Numbered from the stretch's first letter, positions 16,392-25,848 are shown. The stretch is 37,918 nt of DNA from an uncultured Actinomycetes bacterium (GCA_903871555.1 CAIQHM010000079.1:1-37918); one strand, 5' to 3'. The notes: a model not told the origin generated them from the letters alone. Translations and numbers: made by a program.

Positions 16392-17992
16392 TGGGCCATA
16401 TCGATTTAAGCGGTATCGAATATTGGTTGCCAGATGGTCGTTTGTTATTAAATGATATTAATTTTCGGGTTGGTGATGGTGCAAAAGTAGCAATAGTCGG
16501 CCCGAATGGTTCTGGTAAAACAACGCTAATAAAAATGATTTGCGGTGACTTAACACCACATTCCGGCAAGGTTGCAATCTCTGGCGGCTTGGGAATCATG
16601 CGCCAATTCATCGGGCAAGTTCGAGATGAATCTACTGTGCGAGATTTATTAGTATCCGTTTCACCACCAAAAATTCAAGAGGCTGCCGAGCGGGTTACCA
16701 AAGCCGAAGCGCTGATGAATGAGCGCAATACCGAGAAAGATCAACTTAACTTTGCTCAAGCAATTTCTGATTGGGGCGATGCTGGGGGATATGACGCAGA
16801 AGTTATGTGGGATATGTGTTGCACCAGTGCGCTTAATAAAACTTACGATGAAGTCTCACATCGATTGGTCAACACACTTTCTGGCGGCGAACAGAAGAAA
16901 TTAGTTTTGCAGGCACTGCTACGAGGCCCAGATGAAGTTTTAGTATTAGATGAGCCAGATAACTATTTGGATGTACCGGCCAAACGTTGGTTAGAAAATG
17001 AATTAATTAACACAAATAAAACGGTATTTTTCGTAAGCCACGATCGTGAACTTCTAAATAAAGTTGCCCAAAAGATTGTCACTGTTGAACTTGGTGCGAC
17101 CGGAAACACGGTCTGGGTCCATGGCGGCAACTTTGCTACTTGGCATGATGCGCGCAAGGCCCGCCAAGAGCGCTTTGCTGAACTCTTGCTGCGCTGGAAT
17201 CAAGAGCATGATCGTTTAATTAATTTAGTTAAAACTCTACAAGTGCAAGCAGCAAGTAGCCCTGATATGGCATCTAAATATCGTGCAATGCAGACCCGAC
17301 TTAGAAAGTATGAAGAGATCGGTGCACCAGAAGCGCCGCCGCTTGAACAAGATGTGAGGGTAACTTTGCGCGGAGCTCGTACCGGTCTTCGCGTTTTAAC
17401 TTGTGAAAAACTACAACTAACTGGGCTTACAGATCCCTTTGATCTCGAACTTTTCTATGGCGATCGCGTTGCAATCTTGGGCCAGAACGGCACTGGCAAG
17501 TCTCACTTTTTGCGCGCATTATCGGGCGATGAAAGTGTGAAATATTCTGGAAGTTTTAAATTGGGTGCGCGAGTAACACCTGGTTTTTTCGCACAGACAC
17601 ATGCGCACCCTGAATTTATTGGTAAATCATTAGTCGAAATTCTCTGGGAAGAAGCGTCGCTCCAACTAGGTCCTGCAAAGAGCGTTTTAAGCAGGTATGA
17701 ATTAAGCCAACAATCAGATCAAAGATTTGAATCACTCTCTGGTGGTCAGCAAGCACGCTTCCAAATCTTGCTATTAGAACTTCAAGGGTCAACGATGTTG
17801 TTGCTAGATGAGCCGACGGACAACTTAGATTTAGCATCTGCTGAAGCTTTGGAAGAAGGACTTGGTGGATATTCCGGAACTGTCCTTGCAGTGACCCACG
17901 ACCGTTGGTTTACCCGAGGATTCGATCGCTACCTAGTATTTCCAGCCACCGGTGGGGTCTATGAGGCCAAGGAGCCCGTGTGGGAATACTGA
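16391..17992 (+). CDS. ABC-F family ATPase
   Basis: Soluble protein of 533 residues with two ABC ATPase domains and no membrane segment. The first Walker A GPNGSGKT is at residues 37-44, with signature LSGGE near 163 and DEPDNYLD. The second Walker A GQNGTGKS is near 363-370, with LSGGQ near 449 and DEPTDNLD. Between them lies a charged helical linker (about 245-320, with RYRAMQTRLRKYEE-like sequence), as in ribosome-associated ABC-F factors such as EttA, Uup and resistance proteins. ABC-F proteins bind the ribosomal E-site. Whether this one is a housekeeping factor or gives antibiotic protection is not decidable. It is translationally coupled to truA. Confidence 0.9.
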   Translation: MGHIDLSGIEYWLPDGRLLLNDINFRVGDGAKVAIVGPNGSGKTTLIKMICGDLTPHSGKVAISGGLGIMRQFIGQVRDESTVRDLLVSVSPPKIQEAAERVTKAEALMNERNTEKDQLNFAQAISDWGDAGGYDAEVMWDMCCTSALNKTYDEVSHRLVNTLSGGEQKKLVLQALLRGPDEVLVLDEPDNYLDVPAKRWLENELINTNKTVFFVSHDRELLNKVAQKIVTVELGATGNTVWVHGGNFATWHDARKARQERFAELLLRWNQEHDRLINLVKTLQVQAASSPDMASKYRAMQTRLRKYEEIGAPEAPPLEQDVRVTLRGARTGLRVLTCEKLQLTGLTDPFDLELFYGDRVAILGQNGTGKSHFLRALSGDESVKYSGSFKLGARVTPGFFAQTHAHPEFIGKSLVEILWEEASLQLGPAKSVLSRYELSQQSDQRFESLSGGQQARFQILLLELQGSTMLLLDEPTDNLDLASAEALEEGLGGYSGTVLAVTHDRWFTRGFDRYLVFPATGGVYEAKEPVWEY

Positions 17993-17994
17993 TT

Positions 17995-18033
17995 TTGACC
18001 CATTTCCTTATGACGGGTAATCTAGCCCTCTGC
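17995..18033 (+). promoter_or_regulatory. Promoter of rplM-rpsI
   Basis: TTGACC (17995-18000), 17 bases, TAATCT (18018-18023): a near-consensus housekeeping promoter overlapping the end of the ABC-F gene. Two bases after the -10 comes CCCTCTGC (18026-18033), the octamer also found at the same distance in the infA promoter. The predicted leader is about 62 bases. Confidence 0.75.
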
Positions 18034-18092
18034 TCAAGTGGCCTTCAGCCCGCGAGCGAAACCGAATAACAATTTAGGAAGAGAGATACCTC

Positions 18093-18545
18093 GTGCGCAC
18101 TTTCACACCAAAAGCTGGTGACGTTGCTCGTAAATGGCATGTCATCGATGCAGAAGGAGTTGTACTTGGTCGTCTTGCAAGCCATGCAGCTGTTCTACTT
18201 CGCGGAAAGCATAAGACAACATTCGCACCACACATCGACATGGGCGACTTTGTAGTTGTTATCAACGCAGAGAAGATTGTTCTAACCGGACAAAAAGCTG
18301 GACAGAAATTTGCTCACCACCACTCTGGTTTCCCAGGCGGTATGACTTCTATTGTTTACTCAGATCTTGTTAACTCAGATCCAACACGTATCGTTGAAAA
18401 AGCAATTCTTGGAATGATTCCAAAGAATAAGTTGGGCCGCACTGTTGGTTCAAAGCTAAAGGTTTATGCAGGACCAGCACATCCACATGCTGCACAAAAC
18501 CCAACACCATTCGTATTCAACCAAGTTTCACAAATGACTAAGTAA
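18093..18545 (+). CDS. rplM: 50S ribosomal protein L13 (uL13)
   Basis: L13 of 150 residues: [53 protein letters not shown], then HHSGFPGG, and the end [15 protein letters not shown]. It is an early 50S assembly protein. The start is GTG at 18093, with AGGAAGAGAG upstream. It forms the usual pair with rpsI, 18 bases away. Confidence 0.98.
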   Translation: MRTFTPKAGDVARKWHVIDAEGVVLGRLASHAAVLLRGKHKTTFAPHIDMGDFVVVINAEKIVLTGQKAGQKFAHHHSGFPGGMTSIVYSDLVNSDPTRIVEKAILGMIPKNKLGRTVGSKLKVYAGPAHPHAAQNPTPFVFNQVSQMTK

Positions 18546-18563
18546 GTAACAGGAGCCATATAA

Positions 18564-19052
18564 ATGTCTGATTTTGATACCGCAATCGATACCGATGTTG
18601 AAGAAGTACCAACATCGTATTCATCATCAACTCCTGGTATTGCACCTGGTCGTAAGGGCGTTCTAGCGCCTGGTGGCGGAACTGGTCGTCGTAAAGAGGC
18701 AGTTGCACGCGTTCGCTTAGTTCCTGGTTCAGGCAAGTGGATCGTTAACGGTAAAGAATTAGCTGTTTATTTCCCAAATAAAGTTCACCAACAATTAGTG
18801 TCAGAACCATTCCGCACTGTTGGTGCTGAAAATGAATTCGATGTTTTCGCTCGCATTAACGGTGGCGGAACATCAGGACAAGCTGGCGCACTTCGTTTAG
18901 GTGTCGCTCGTGCTCTAAATGAAATCGATCGTGATGCAAACCGTCCTTCGCTTAAAAAGGCAGGATTCCTTGCACGTGATGCTCGTGTTATCGAACGCAA
19001 GAAGTACGGCCTAAAGAAGGCACGTAAGCGTTCTCAATACAGCAAGCGTTAA
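18564..19052 (+). CDS. rpsI: 30S ribosomal protein S9 (uS9), extended N-terminus
   Basis: S9 of 162 residues. The first about 40 residues are acidic and Ser/Gly-rich and precede the usual core, which begins [23 protein letters not shown]. The invariant end [12 protein letters not shown] reaches the P-site tRNA. AGGAG lies 8 bases before the ATG. E. coli S9 has 130 residues; such N-terminal extensions occur in actinobacteria. glmM begins 16 bases later. Confidence 0.97.
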   Translation: MSDFDTAIDTDVEEVPTSYSSSTPGIAPGRKGVLAPGGGTGRRKEAVARVRLVPGSGKWIVNGKELAVYFPNKVHQQLVSEPFRTVGAENEFDVFARINGGGTSGQAGALRLGVARALNEIDRDANRPSLKKAGFLARDARVIERKKYGLKKARKRSQYSKR

Positions 19053-19068
19053 TTCAACCTTCGAAATT

Positions 19069-20400
19069 ATGGCTCTCTTTGGCACTGATGGTGTCAGAGG
19101 CATTGCTAATCGCGATCTAACCGCAGAACTTGCACTCGATTTAGCTGTTGCTGCTGCGCACGTATTGGGCGAAGTTGGTGCAATCTCAAAGAATCGTCCG
19201 AAGGCAATTGTCGGACAAGACTCTCGTGCATCTGGCGAATTTCTGGAAGCTGCAATCGTTGCTGGTTTAGCAAGCGCCGGTGTTGATGTTTATAAAGTCG
19301 GAGTTCTTCCAACACCTGCAATCGCACATTTGGTTGCTTCAACTGGCGCAGATCTTGGCGTAATGATTAGCGCATCGCATAACCCAATGCCAGATAATGG
19401 AATTAAGTTTTTTGCAAAGGGTGGCGGCAAATTAGATGACGCGCTAGAAGCAGCGATTGAAGCCCGATTAAATGAACCTTGGGATCGACCAATTGGCCGC
19501 GAAGTTGGCCGAGTAATTGTTGATGAATCAGCAAGCGAACGATATATCTTCCATTTGCTCTCATCGCTTTCAGTAAATCTATCTGGGATAAAAGTTGTTG
19601 TGGATTGTGCGAACGGCGCAGCATCAGATGTAGCCCCAGAAGTTTATGCACGTGCTGGCGCGCAGGTTATTGCAATATCCAATCAGCCAAATGGTCTGAA
19701 TATCAATGAAAATTGTGGCTCAACCCATCTTGAGAATTTAATTGCAGAAGTTAAAAAGAGCGGTGCTGATTTAGGGATTGCCCACGATGGCGATGCGGAT
19801 CGTTGTTTAGCGGTAGATGCTGCAGGTAATTTAATTGATGGGGATTTCATACTGGCAATATTGGCAAAAAAGTGGAAGGTCCGGACCGTTGTTGGAACCG
19901 TTATGACAAATCTTGGATTTATTAAAGCCATGTCAGAGGCCGGAATATCATTTGAGAAAACTCCAGTGGGCGATCGATATGTTTTAGAAAACATGTTGGC
20001 CAATGGCCATAATCTTGGTGGCGAACAGTCTGGCCACATAATCATGCGCGATTTTGCAAATACCGGTGATGGATTATTGACGGCTCTGCAGTTGATGTCC
20101 GTTATGGCTAAAACCAAGAAGTCGCTAAAAGAATTGGCAGAAGTAATGGTGCGCTTCCCACAAGTATTGGTGAATGTAAGAGATGTGAATAAATCTAAAT
20201 TAGAAACATCTAAAGCAATTGCGGTTGCTATAAACGATTATGAATCAAAGCTTGGAGCTTCAGGTCGAATCTTGCTACGTGCATCTGGAACTGAACCACT
20301 GGTTCGCGTAATGGTGGAGGCGGAAAGTCATAGTCTTGCAGAAGAAATCGCACAGAAACTTGCTTCGCTAGTAACATTAGAACTCTCGCAAGATTCTTAA
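19069..20400 (+). CDS. glmM: Phosphoglucosamine mutase
   Basis: Converts glucosamine-6-phosphate to glucosamine-1-phosphate for UDP-GlcNAc and peptidoglycan. The start MALFGTDGVRGIAN is typical. The phosphoserine is S103 in ISASHNP, the metal loop is DGDADRC, the sugar-binding motif GEQSGHI, and the phosphate-binding loop RASGTEPLVRVM. Length 443 matches the family. No Shine-Dalgarno sequence is visible in the 16 bases after rpsI, as for other genes here that may be translated without one. glmS, the preceding enzyme of the pathway, follows after 12 bases. Confidence 0.98.
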   Translation: MALFGTDGVRGIANRDLTAELALDLAVAAAHVLGEVGAISKNRPKAIVGQDSRASGEFLEAAIVAGLASAGVDVYKVGVLPTPAIAHLVASTGADLGVMISASHNPMPDNGIKFFAKGGGKLDDALEAAIEARLNEPWDRPIGREVGRVIVDESASERYIFHLLSSLSVNLSGIKVVVDCANGAASDVAPEVYARAGAQVIAISNQPNGLNINENCGSTHLENLIAEVKKSGADLGIAHDGDADRCLAVDAAGNLIDGDFILAILAKKWKVRTVVGTVMTNLGFIKAMSEAGISFEKTPVGDRYVLENMLANGHNLGGEQSGHIIMRDFANTGDGLLTALQLMSVMAKTKKSLKELAEVMVRFPQVLVNVRDVNKSKLETSKAIAVAINDYESKLGASGRILLRASGTEPLVRVMVEAESHSLAEEIAQKLASLVTLELSQDS

Positions 20401-20412
20401 GGAGCCTTTTCT

Positions 20413-22233
20413 ATGTGTGGCATTGTTGGTTACACCGGAAAAGAACTTGCACTTACACCAGTTCTTGAGGGCCTCCGTAAACTTGAATATCGCGGATATG
20501 ACTCCGCTGGAATCGCACTTGTAACAGAAGCCGGCCAGAAATTATGGATCGAAAAGCGAGCGGGGAAATTAGGAAATCTTGAAGAAATTTTGGGCGATAA
20601 AATTCCAAATTCCCATAGCGGCATTGGGCATACCAGATGGGCAACTCATGGCGGCCCAACAAATGAAAATGCACACCCACATCTAGATAATGAAGGCAAG
20701 CTTGCAGTAATTCATAATGGAATTATCGAAAATTATTTAGAACTACGCCATGATCTTGAAAAAGCCGGCCACATATTTAAATCAGAGACCGATACTGAAT
20801 CTGTTGCGCATTTATTGAGCGATGCTCGAAAGAAGCACGGTGGAGATTTAGCCGCTGCAATGCGTGATGTATGCAAACAATTACGGGGCTCTTTCACCTT
20901 ACTTGCCATTCACAGCGACGAACCGGGTCGAATTGTCGGGGCGCGTAGAAATTCACCGCTCGTAGTAGGTGTTGGTAACGGGGAAAATTTCTTAGCATCT
21001 GATGTATCGGCCTTTATTTCACACACCAAACGCGCACTTGAATTGGGGCAAGATCAAGTTGCAGATATCACCGCCGATTCAATAGTTATAACAGATTTGG
21101 CCGGAAAAGTTCTGCCTCATAACGAATACGAAATTTCATGGGATGCGAGTGCGGCCGAACGTGGTGGGTTCGAACACTTCATGCTTAAAGAGATCTTTGA
21201 ACAACCTAAAGCAATCGCAGATACCCTACTTGGAAGAATCTCTGGATTAGATATTGAAATCACAAAGGGAATCGATTTAACAAAGATTGAGAAAGTTGTA
21301 ATTGTTGCTTGTGGCACCGCATTTAATGCTGGTCTAGTAGGTAAATATGCAATTGAAAAATGGGGAGATATTGCGGTAGATGTAGAACTCGCCTCCGAAT
21401 ATCGTTATCGAGATCCAAGTGTTGATAAAAACACTTTGCTGATCCCAATATCTCAATCTGGCGAAACGATGGATACTTTAATGGCGATGCGTTATGCGAA
21501 AGAAAAGGGCGCAATTGTCTTTTCAGTTTGCAATACAAATGGTTCAACAATTCCGCGAGAATCTGATGGCGTTTTATACACACATGCGGGTCCTGAAATT
21601 GCAGTTGCATCCACTAAAGCTTTTGAAACTCAACTAATTGCGATGTATCTAATCGGCTTACATCTTGGGCGAGTAAGAGGAACTATTTCAGAGAACCTTA
21701 TTAATGAAATTGAATCCGAACTCGCAGAGCTTCCGGCAAAGGTAGAGCAGGTATTAGAAACTGTTGAACCACTACGCGAATTAACTAGAAAATTTAGCCA
21801 AGTATCCTCGATGTTATTTCTTGGCCGCCATGTTGGATTTCCAACTGCGCTGGAAGGCGCTCTAAAGTTAAAAGAGTTGGCCTATATGCATGCCGAGGGT
21901 TTTGCCGGTGGCGAACTAAAACATGGCCCAATCGCTTTGATTGAAGAAGGAACACCTGTAGTTGCGATTATGCCTGCGGCTGGTTCATTGTTGGCAGAGA
22001 AAATGGCTTCTAATATTCAAGAAGTTAAAGCCAGAGGCGCAGTGATTATTGCAATTGCCGATTCAAAACTTCCAGCGGCAGATTATTTAGTTCGAATTCC
22101 AAAAACGCACGAATTCTTGCAACCAATTCTTGCAGTTGTTCCGCTACAAGTTATTGCATATGAAATGGCAATTGCTCGAGGTAACGATGTTGATCAACCA
22201 AGAAATTTAGCTAAGTCAGTAACGGTCGAGTGA
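20413..22233 (+). CDS. glmS: Glutamine-fructose-6-phosphate aminotransferase
   Basis: Makes glucosamine-6-phosphate from fructose-6-phosphate and glutamine, the first step to UDP-GlcNAc. The N-terminal glutaminase starts MCGIVGYTG with catalytic C2 and has GHTRWATHGGPTNENAHPH. Two SIS sugar-isomerase domains follow, with VACGTAFNAG and PISQSGETMDT. It ends in NLAKSVTVE. At 606 residues it is full length. AAGGAG lies 9 bases before the ATG. No glmS ribozyme-like region exists in the 12-base leader. Confidence 0.98.
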   Translation: MCGIVGYTGKELALTPVLEGLRKLEYRGYDSAGIALVTEAGQKLWIEKRAGKLGNLEEILGDKIPNSHSGIGHTRWATHGGPTNENAHPHLDNEGKLAVIHNGIIENYLELRHDLEKAGHIFKSETDTESVAHLLSDARKKHGGDLAAAMRDVCKQLRGSFTLLAIHSDEPGRIVGARRNSPLVVGVGNGENFLASDVSAFISHTKRALELGQDQVADITADSIVITDLAGKVLPHNEYEISWDASAAERGGFEHFMLKEIFEQPKAIADTLLGRISGLDIEITKGIDLTKIEKVVIVACGTAFNAGLVGKYAIEKWGDIAVDVELASEYRYRDPSVDKNTLLIPISQSGETMDTLMAMRYAKEKGAIVFSVCNTNGSTIPRESDGVLYTHAGPEIAVASTKAFETQLIAMYLIGLHLGRVRGTISENLINEIESELAELPAKVEQVLETVEPLRELTRKFSQVSSMLFLGRHVGFPTALEGALKLKELAYMHAEGFAGGELKHGPIALIEEGTPVVAIMPAAGSLLAEKMASNIQEVKARGAVIIAIADSKLPAADYLVRIPKTHEFLQPILAVVPLQVIAYEMAIARGNDVDQPRNLAKSVTVE

Positions 22234-22234
22234 G

Positions 22235-22906
22235 ATGACAACGGATTTGCTGGCCAAACGTCGCGATGAAATGTTTCATGCGCTACGTGTTTCAGGTCTA
22301 CTCTTTCTTGGTTTTCTATTTATTACGCAGCAAGTTCTAACACGCGGTTGGCTCTATCGCTTTGATCATTACATTTTGAATCTTAAGAATCCCCACTTCA
22401 AAGGTCTCGCTGGACATATTTTGATTGGATTGGATGATCTAGGACTTCGTTGGTTCACCGCGACGGTTTTACTTATATCTGCTGCAATTATTAGTTGGCG
22501 GTTTAAGTCATTTCGCCCGATAAATCTTTCGATTCTAGCTTTGCTCTCACTTAATCTAGTTGTAGGAGTTTCGAAGATTGTGATTGGGCGAACAAAGCCA
22601 AGACTTTATATTGATGTGCTGCATGCGAATGGTCTGTCGTACCCAAGTGGGCACGCCTCTAATGCCTTGATAACTTGGGGGCTTCTGGCTTACTTGATTT
22701 ACCGCTACACGAATCGAGCGCCTTTTGAAGGCATTAAGTTATATCCGATCGTTGGACTAATAACAGCAACCGTATTTATTGTTTCGCTAATTAGAAACAC
22801 GCATTGGTTCTCTGATCTACTTGGCGGCGTATTCATCGGCGGCGCACTTCTTGTTGCAATAATTGCAATAGATCGATTCATTCCATCAGATAAGCAGCCA
22901 TCCTAA
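22235..22906 (+). CDS. PAP2-family membrane phosphatase
   Basis: A 223-residue integral membrane protein with about six hydrophobic segments. The PAP2 motifs are KIVIGRTKPR (motif 1, with Lys in place of the usual Arg before Pro), PSGHASNA (motif 2) and RNTHWFSDLLGG (motif 3). In motif 3 the His and Asp are kept, but the Arg normally six residues before the His is not. Relatives remove phosphate from undecaprenyl diphosphate or phosphatidate. Placement between glmS and acpS-alr suggests a role in recycling the wall lipid carrier, but this is inference. It starts one base after the glmS stop. Confidence 0.8.
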   Translation: MTTDLLAKRRDEMFHALRVSGLLFLGFLFITQQVLTRGWLYRFDHYILNLKNPHFKGLAGHILIGLDDLGLRWFTATVLLISAAIISWRFKSFRPINLSILALLSLNLVVGVSKIVIGRTKPRLYIDVLHANGLSYPSGHASNALITWGLLAYLIYRYTNRAPFEGIKLYPIVGLITATVFIVSLIRNTHWFSDLLGGVFIGGALLVAIIAIDRFIPSDKQPS

Positions 22907-23256
22907 TGACATCAATAATTGGTATTGGCATTGACGTTGTAGCTATTGATCGCTTTCAAGAGTCGTTAGATCGCACCCCAGGATTGCTAAATAGGGTTTT
23001 CACCCCGAACGAATCCAAATTAAAATCTTCAAGCCTGGCAGCAAGATTTGCCGCTAAAGAAGCGCTAGCGAAGGCGCTAAATGCCAAAGCTGCATTTAAT
23101 TGGCAGGAAGCTGAAGTAGTTAATGAAGCGAGCGGCAAGCCAAATTTTGTATTCAGAGGCGAGATGGCGAAACGTTTAAAAAACCACACAGTTCATCTAA
23201 CGCTCTCGCATGATGGCGGAATAGCATCTGCCATGGTAATTGTTGAGGCGAACTAA
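22906..23256 (+). CDS. acpS: Holo-[acyl-carrier-protein] synthase
   Basis: Transfers phosphopantetheine from CoA to the acyl carrier protein. GIGIDVVAIDRF near the N-terminus carries the magnesium-binding Asp, and LAARFAAKEALAKAL carries the Glu/Lys pair. The end HLTLSHDGGIASAMVIVE is diagnostic. At 116 residues it has the usual size for the trimeric AcpS type. One-base overlaps with the PAP2 gene and alr show tight coupling. Confidence 0.96.
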   Translation: MTSIIGIGIDVVAIDRFQESLDRTPGLLNRVFTPNESKLKSSSLAARFAAKEALAKALNAKAAFNWQEAEVVNEASGKPNFVFRGEMAKRLKNHTVHLTLSHDGGIASAMVIVEAN

Positions 23257-24350
23257 TGCGCGCAACAGTGGAAGTGAATTTGAAAGCAATTGCAAATAAT
23301 ATTTCGCTAATTAAAAGTAATACAGCGGCAGAAATATTAGCCGTTGTGAAAGCGGATGCTTACGGACATGGCTTAGTGCCTGTTGCAAAATGTGCAATTG
23401 CTTCTGGAGCAACTTGGCTTGGTGTTGCCTTACTTGAAGAAGCACAGAGTCTTCGCGAAAGTGGAATTACGGTCCCAATCATTTCTTGGTTGACACCGCC
23501 TGGTTCGGATTTTAAGAGAGCAATTGAACTAGATATTGATTTATCAATTCCTTCACTGCGACATCTTGAATTAATTGTTGCCGCTGGAAAAGCGTTGGGC
23601 AAGAAGCCAAGAGTTCATATCGAGGTCGATACCGGCATGACACGTGGCGGTTTGCTTGGCGAATGGGAAGAGTTTCTAATTGCAATTAAAGGAGCAGAAG
23701 TTGATGTTATTGGTTTTTGGTCACACTTTGCCCGGGCCGATGAACCTAATGAATCTGAAAATATTAGCCAAATGCAAGAGTTTGAAGTTCGGTTAACACA
23801 ATTGCAAGGCGCTGGAATCAACCCAACACATATTCATTTTGCCAACTCTGCTGCAACACTTACCAATCCAAGTTCACACCACAACATTGTTCGCTTAGGT
23901 ATTTCAATGTATGGGCTAAGTCCTGATGTAAATACACTGGGCAGCTCTCAAACTTTGGAACTTGAACCAGCAATGACACTTAAAGCCGAAGTGCATTTAG
24001 TAAAGCGAGTCCCTGCCGGATCTCCGGTCGGATACGGCGCAACTGAAATAACTTCTCGCGATACCAAACTTGCAATTATCACGATGGGATATTCCGATGG
24101 AATTCCACGTAATACAACGAATCAGGCAGGGGTATTTGTCGCAGGTGCAAAGGCACCAATTATTGGCAGAGTATCGATGGATCAATTTGTTGTGGATCTT
24201 GGCCCAGATTCCAATGCAAAAGCTGGGGATATAGCTGAAGTATTTGGAAGCCTTGGATATTCAATCGATGACTGGGCGGCAGCGGCAGGAACAATTAATT
24301 ATGAAATTGTTACGCGAATTGCTAGCCGCGTGCCTAGAATCTACGCGTGA
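23256..24350 (+). CDS. alr: Alanine racemase
   Basis: PLP enzyme that makes D-alanine for peptidoglycan. K32 in VVKADAYGHG binds PLP; Y260 in GYGATE is the second catalytic base. The C-terminal domain has GRVSMDQFVVDLG. Length 364 is normal. It starts on the last base of acpS, so glmS, the PAP2 gene, acpS and alr form one tight unit of envelope genes. Its stop overlaps the GTG start of the first transporter gene by four bases. This links D-alanine synthesis to the importer transcriptionally. Confidence 0.97.
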   Translation: MRATVEVNLKAIANNISLIKSNTAAEILAVVKADAYGHGLVPVAKCAIASGATWLGVALLEEAQSLRESGITVPIISWLTPPGSDFKRAIELDIDLSIPSLRHLELIVAAGKALGKKPRVHIEVDTGMTRGGLLGEWEEFLIAIKGAEVDVIGFWSHFARADEPNESENISQMQEFEVRLTQLQGAGINPTHIHFANSAATLTNPSSHHNIVRLGISMYGLSPDVNTLGSSQTLELEPAMTLKAEVHLVKRVPAGSPVGYGATEITSRDTKLAIITMGYSDGIPRNTTNQAGVFVAGAKAPIIGRVSMDQFVVDLGPDSNAKAGDIAEVFGSLGYSIDDWAAAAGTINYEIVTRIASRVPRIYA

Positions 24351-25135
24351 GTTCATCCCTGCTTTCCATCTCGAACCTCTCGGTCTCCTTCGGTGGCGTA
24401 AAAGCACTAACTAGCGTTTCAATTGATGTTCCAAAAAATAGCGTTGTTGGTTTAATTGGACCAAATGGTGCCGGGAAAACTACGGTATTTAACTGCATCT
24501 CAGGTTTAGTAAAGAGCGATTCCGGAACATTTAAATTTGAAGGCATAGAACGCGAATTTCCTAAACCACATGAATTAGTTGATCTTGGAATAACCAGAAC
24601 TTTGCAAGGAGTGGGGCTATTTAACGAATTATCTGTACTGCAGAATGTAATGGTTGGCGCTGATAAGAATTACAAACCAAACTTTATGAAAGAACTCTTT
24701 GGACTTTCTGGCAAAGTTGAAGCTGGTTTAAAACAACGTGCCGAAGAAGCCCTTGCTTGGACTGGTGCAAGTGCGCTAATTGATAGCAAGCCATCAGAAC
24801 TTAGTTATCCCGATTCTAAACGTGTGGCACTTGCCCGAGCTCTTGTCATAAATCCAAAGCTCCTACTTCTTGACGAGCCAGCTGCAGGTCTTGGTCAAGA
24901 TGATATTGATGCACTTGCTGCTTTGATAAAGCAGATTAAACGCCGCTGTTCGATACTAATTGTGGAACACCATGTTGATTTTGTGCGCGAGATTTCAGAT
25001 ACTGTAAATGTTTTGAACTTTGGAAAATTAATTGCATCTGGTCATTATGACGAAGTGAAGCGCAATCCTGCGGTAATCGAAGCATATTTAGGTCACACTG
25101 ATAATCCAGATGAGAATTCAACACTTGGTGCCTAA
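24347..25135 (+). CDS. livG: Liv/HAAT-type ABC importer ATPase (LivG-like)
   Basis: ATPase of 262 residues for a branched-chain-amino-acid-type importer. Walker A GPNGAGKT is at residues 38-45, Walker B LLLLDEPAAGL, then the switch His in IVEHHVDFV. The signature reads LSYPDSKR (about residue 151), unlike the usual LSYGxQRR. The C-terminal NPAVIEAYLG is the LivG hallmark. It starts with GTG inside the end of alr. The substrate is not determined by the ATPase; this family handles amino acids, amides, urea and other small organics. Confidence 0.88.
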   Translation: MSSSLLSISNLSVSFGGVKALTSVSIDVPKNSVVGLIGPNGAGKTTVFNCISGLVKSDSGTFKFEGIEREFPKPHELVDLGITRTLQGVGLFNELSVLQNVMVGADKNYKPNFMKELFGLSGKVEAGLKQRAEEALAWTGASALIDSKPSELSYPDSKRVALARALVINPKLLLLDEPAAGLGQDDIDALAALIKQIKRRCSILIVEHHVDFVREISDTVNVLNFGKLIASGHYDEVKRNPAVIEAYLGHTDNPDENSTLGA

Positions 25136-25848
25136 TGCTAGAAATCACTGATCTAGTAACTGAGTTTGATTCAGTTAAAGCGCTAAATGGAATTACCTTC
25201 CAAGCCAAACCCGGATTAATTACAACTGTAATCGGAGCAAATGGAGCCGGAAAGAGCACACTGCTGCGCACAATTTCAGGTTTAGAGCGACCTACAACCG
25301 GATCGATTAAGTGGTTCGATCAAGAATTAACCCATAAGAGTGTTGAAGCAATTGTAAGAAGCGGAATTGCTCAAGTACCCGAAGGTCACGCTGTAATTTC
25401 ACAACTTAGCGTTGCTGAAAATATTGAGCTCGGCGGGCTATTTCGTCGTCGAATTGCACGCGGAGATTTAGCCATCGCAACCAGAGAAGTTTATGAACTT
25501 TTTCCTATTCTTTATGAGCGTCGCAATGAGCCAGCTGGCTCGCTATCTGGTGGCGAGCGACAGATGTTGGCGATAAGCCGGGCGCTTGTTTCGCGTCCAA
25601 AATTATTGTTACTTGATGAACCGTCACTTGGATTGGCTCCTCTCATATCGGCACAAATTATTAATATCGTAAATCAACTTTGCAGATCTACCGGATTAAC
25701 AGTCTTGCTTGTGGAACAAAATGCAAATACCGCACTTGCAGTTGCTGATCACGGAATTTTGCTCTCTCTTGGGAAAGTTGTTGCCGATCTTCCAGCCAAA
25801 ATTATGATTGCCGATTCATCCCTTCGAGCTGCTTACTTGGGGTATTAG
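25135..25848 (+). CDS. livF: Liv/HAAT-type ABC importer ATPase (LivF-like)
   Basis: Second ATPase, 237 residues. Walker A GANGAGKS is at residues 34-41, the Q-loop region has AQVPEGHAVISQLSVAENIELG (typical LivF RxxFPxLTVxEN region), the signature is a normal LSGGERQ, Walker B LLLLDEPSLGLAP, and switch His region VEQNANTAL. It overlaps the livG-like stop by one base and pairs with it on the membrane subunits. The stop TAG adjoins the permease ATG directly. Confidence 0.9.
   Translation: MLEITDLVTEFDSVKALNGITFQAKPGLITTVIGANGAGKSTLLRTISGLERPTTGSIKWFDQELTHKSVEAIVRSGIAQVPEGHAVISQLSVAENIELGGLFRRRIARGDLAIATREVYELFPILYERRNEPAGSLSGGERQMLAISRALVSRPKLLLLDEPSLGLAPLISAQIINIVNQLCRSTGLTVLLVEQNANTALAVADHGILLSLGKVVADLPAKIMIADSSLRAAYLGY

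Noticed and set aside
19683-20117. Minus-strand open frame opposite glmM
   Set aside because: The glmM protein is complete in the other strand and the antisense frame has no ribosome binding site or domain.
20401-20412. glmS ribozyme upstream of glmS
   Set aside because: Only 12 bases separate glmM and glmS, with an ordinary AAGGAG ribosome binding site.
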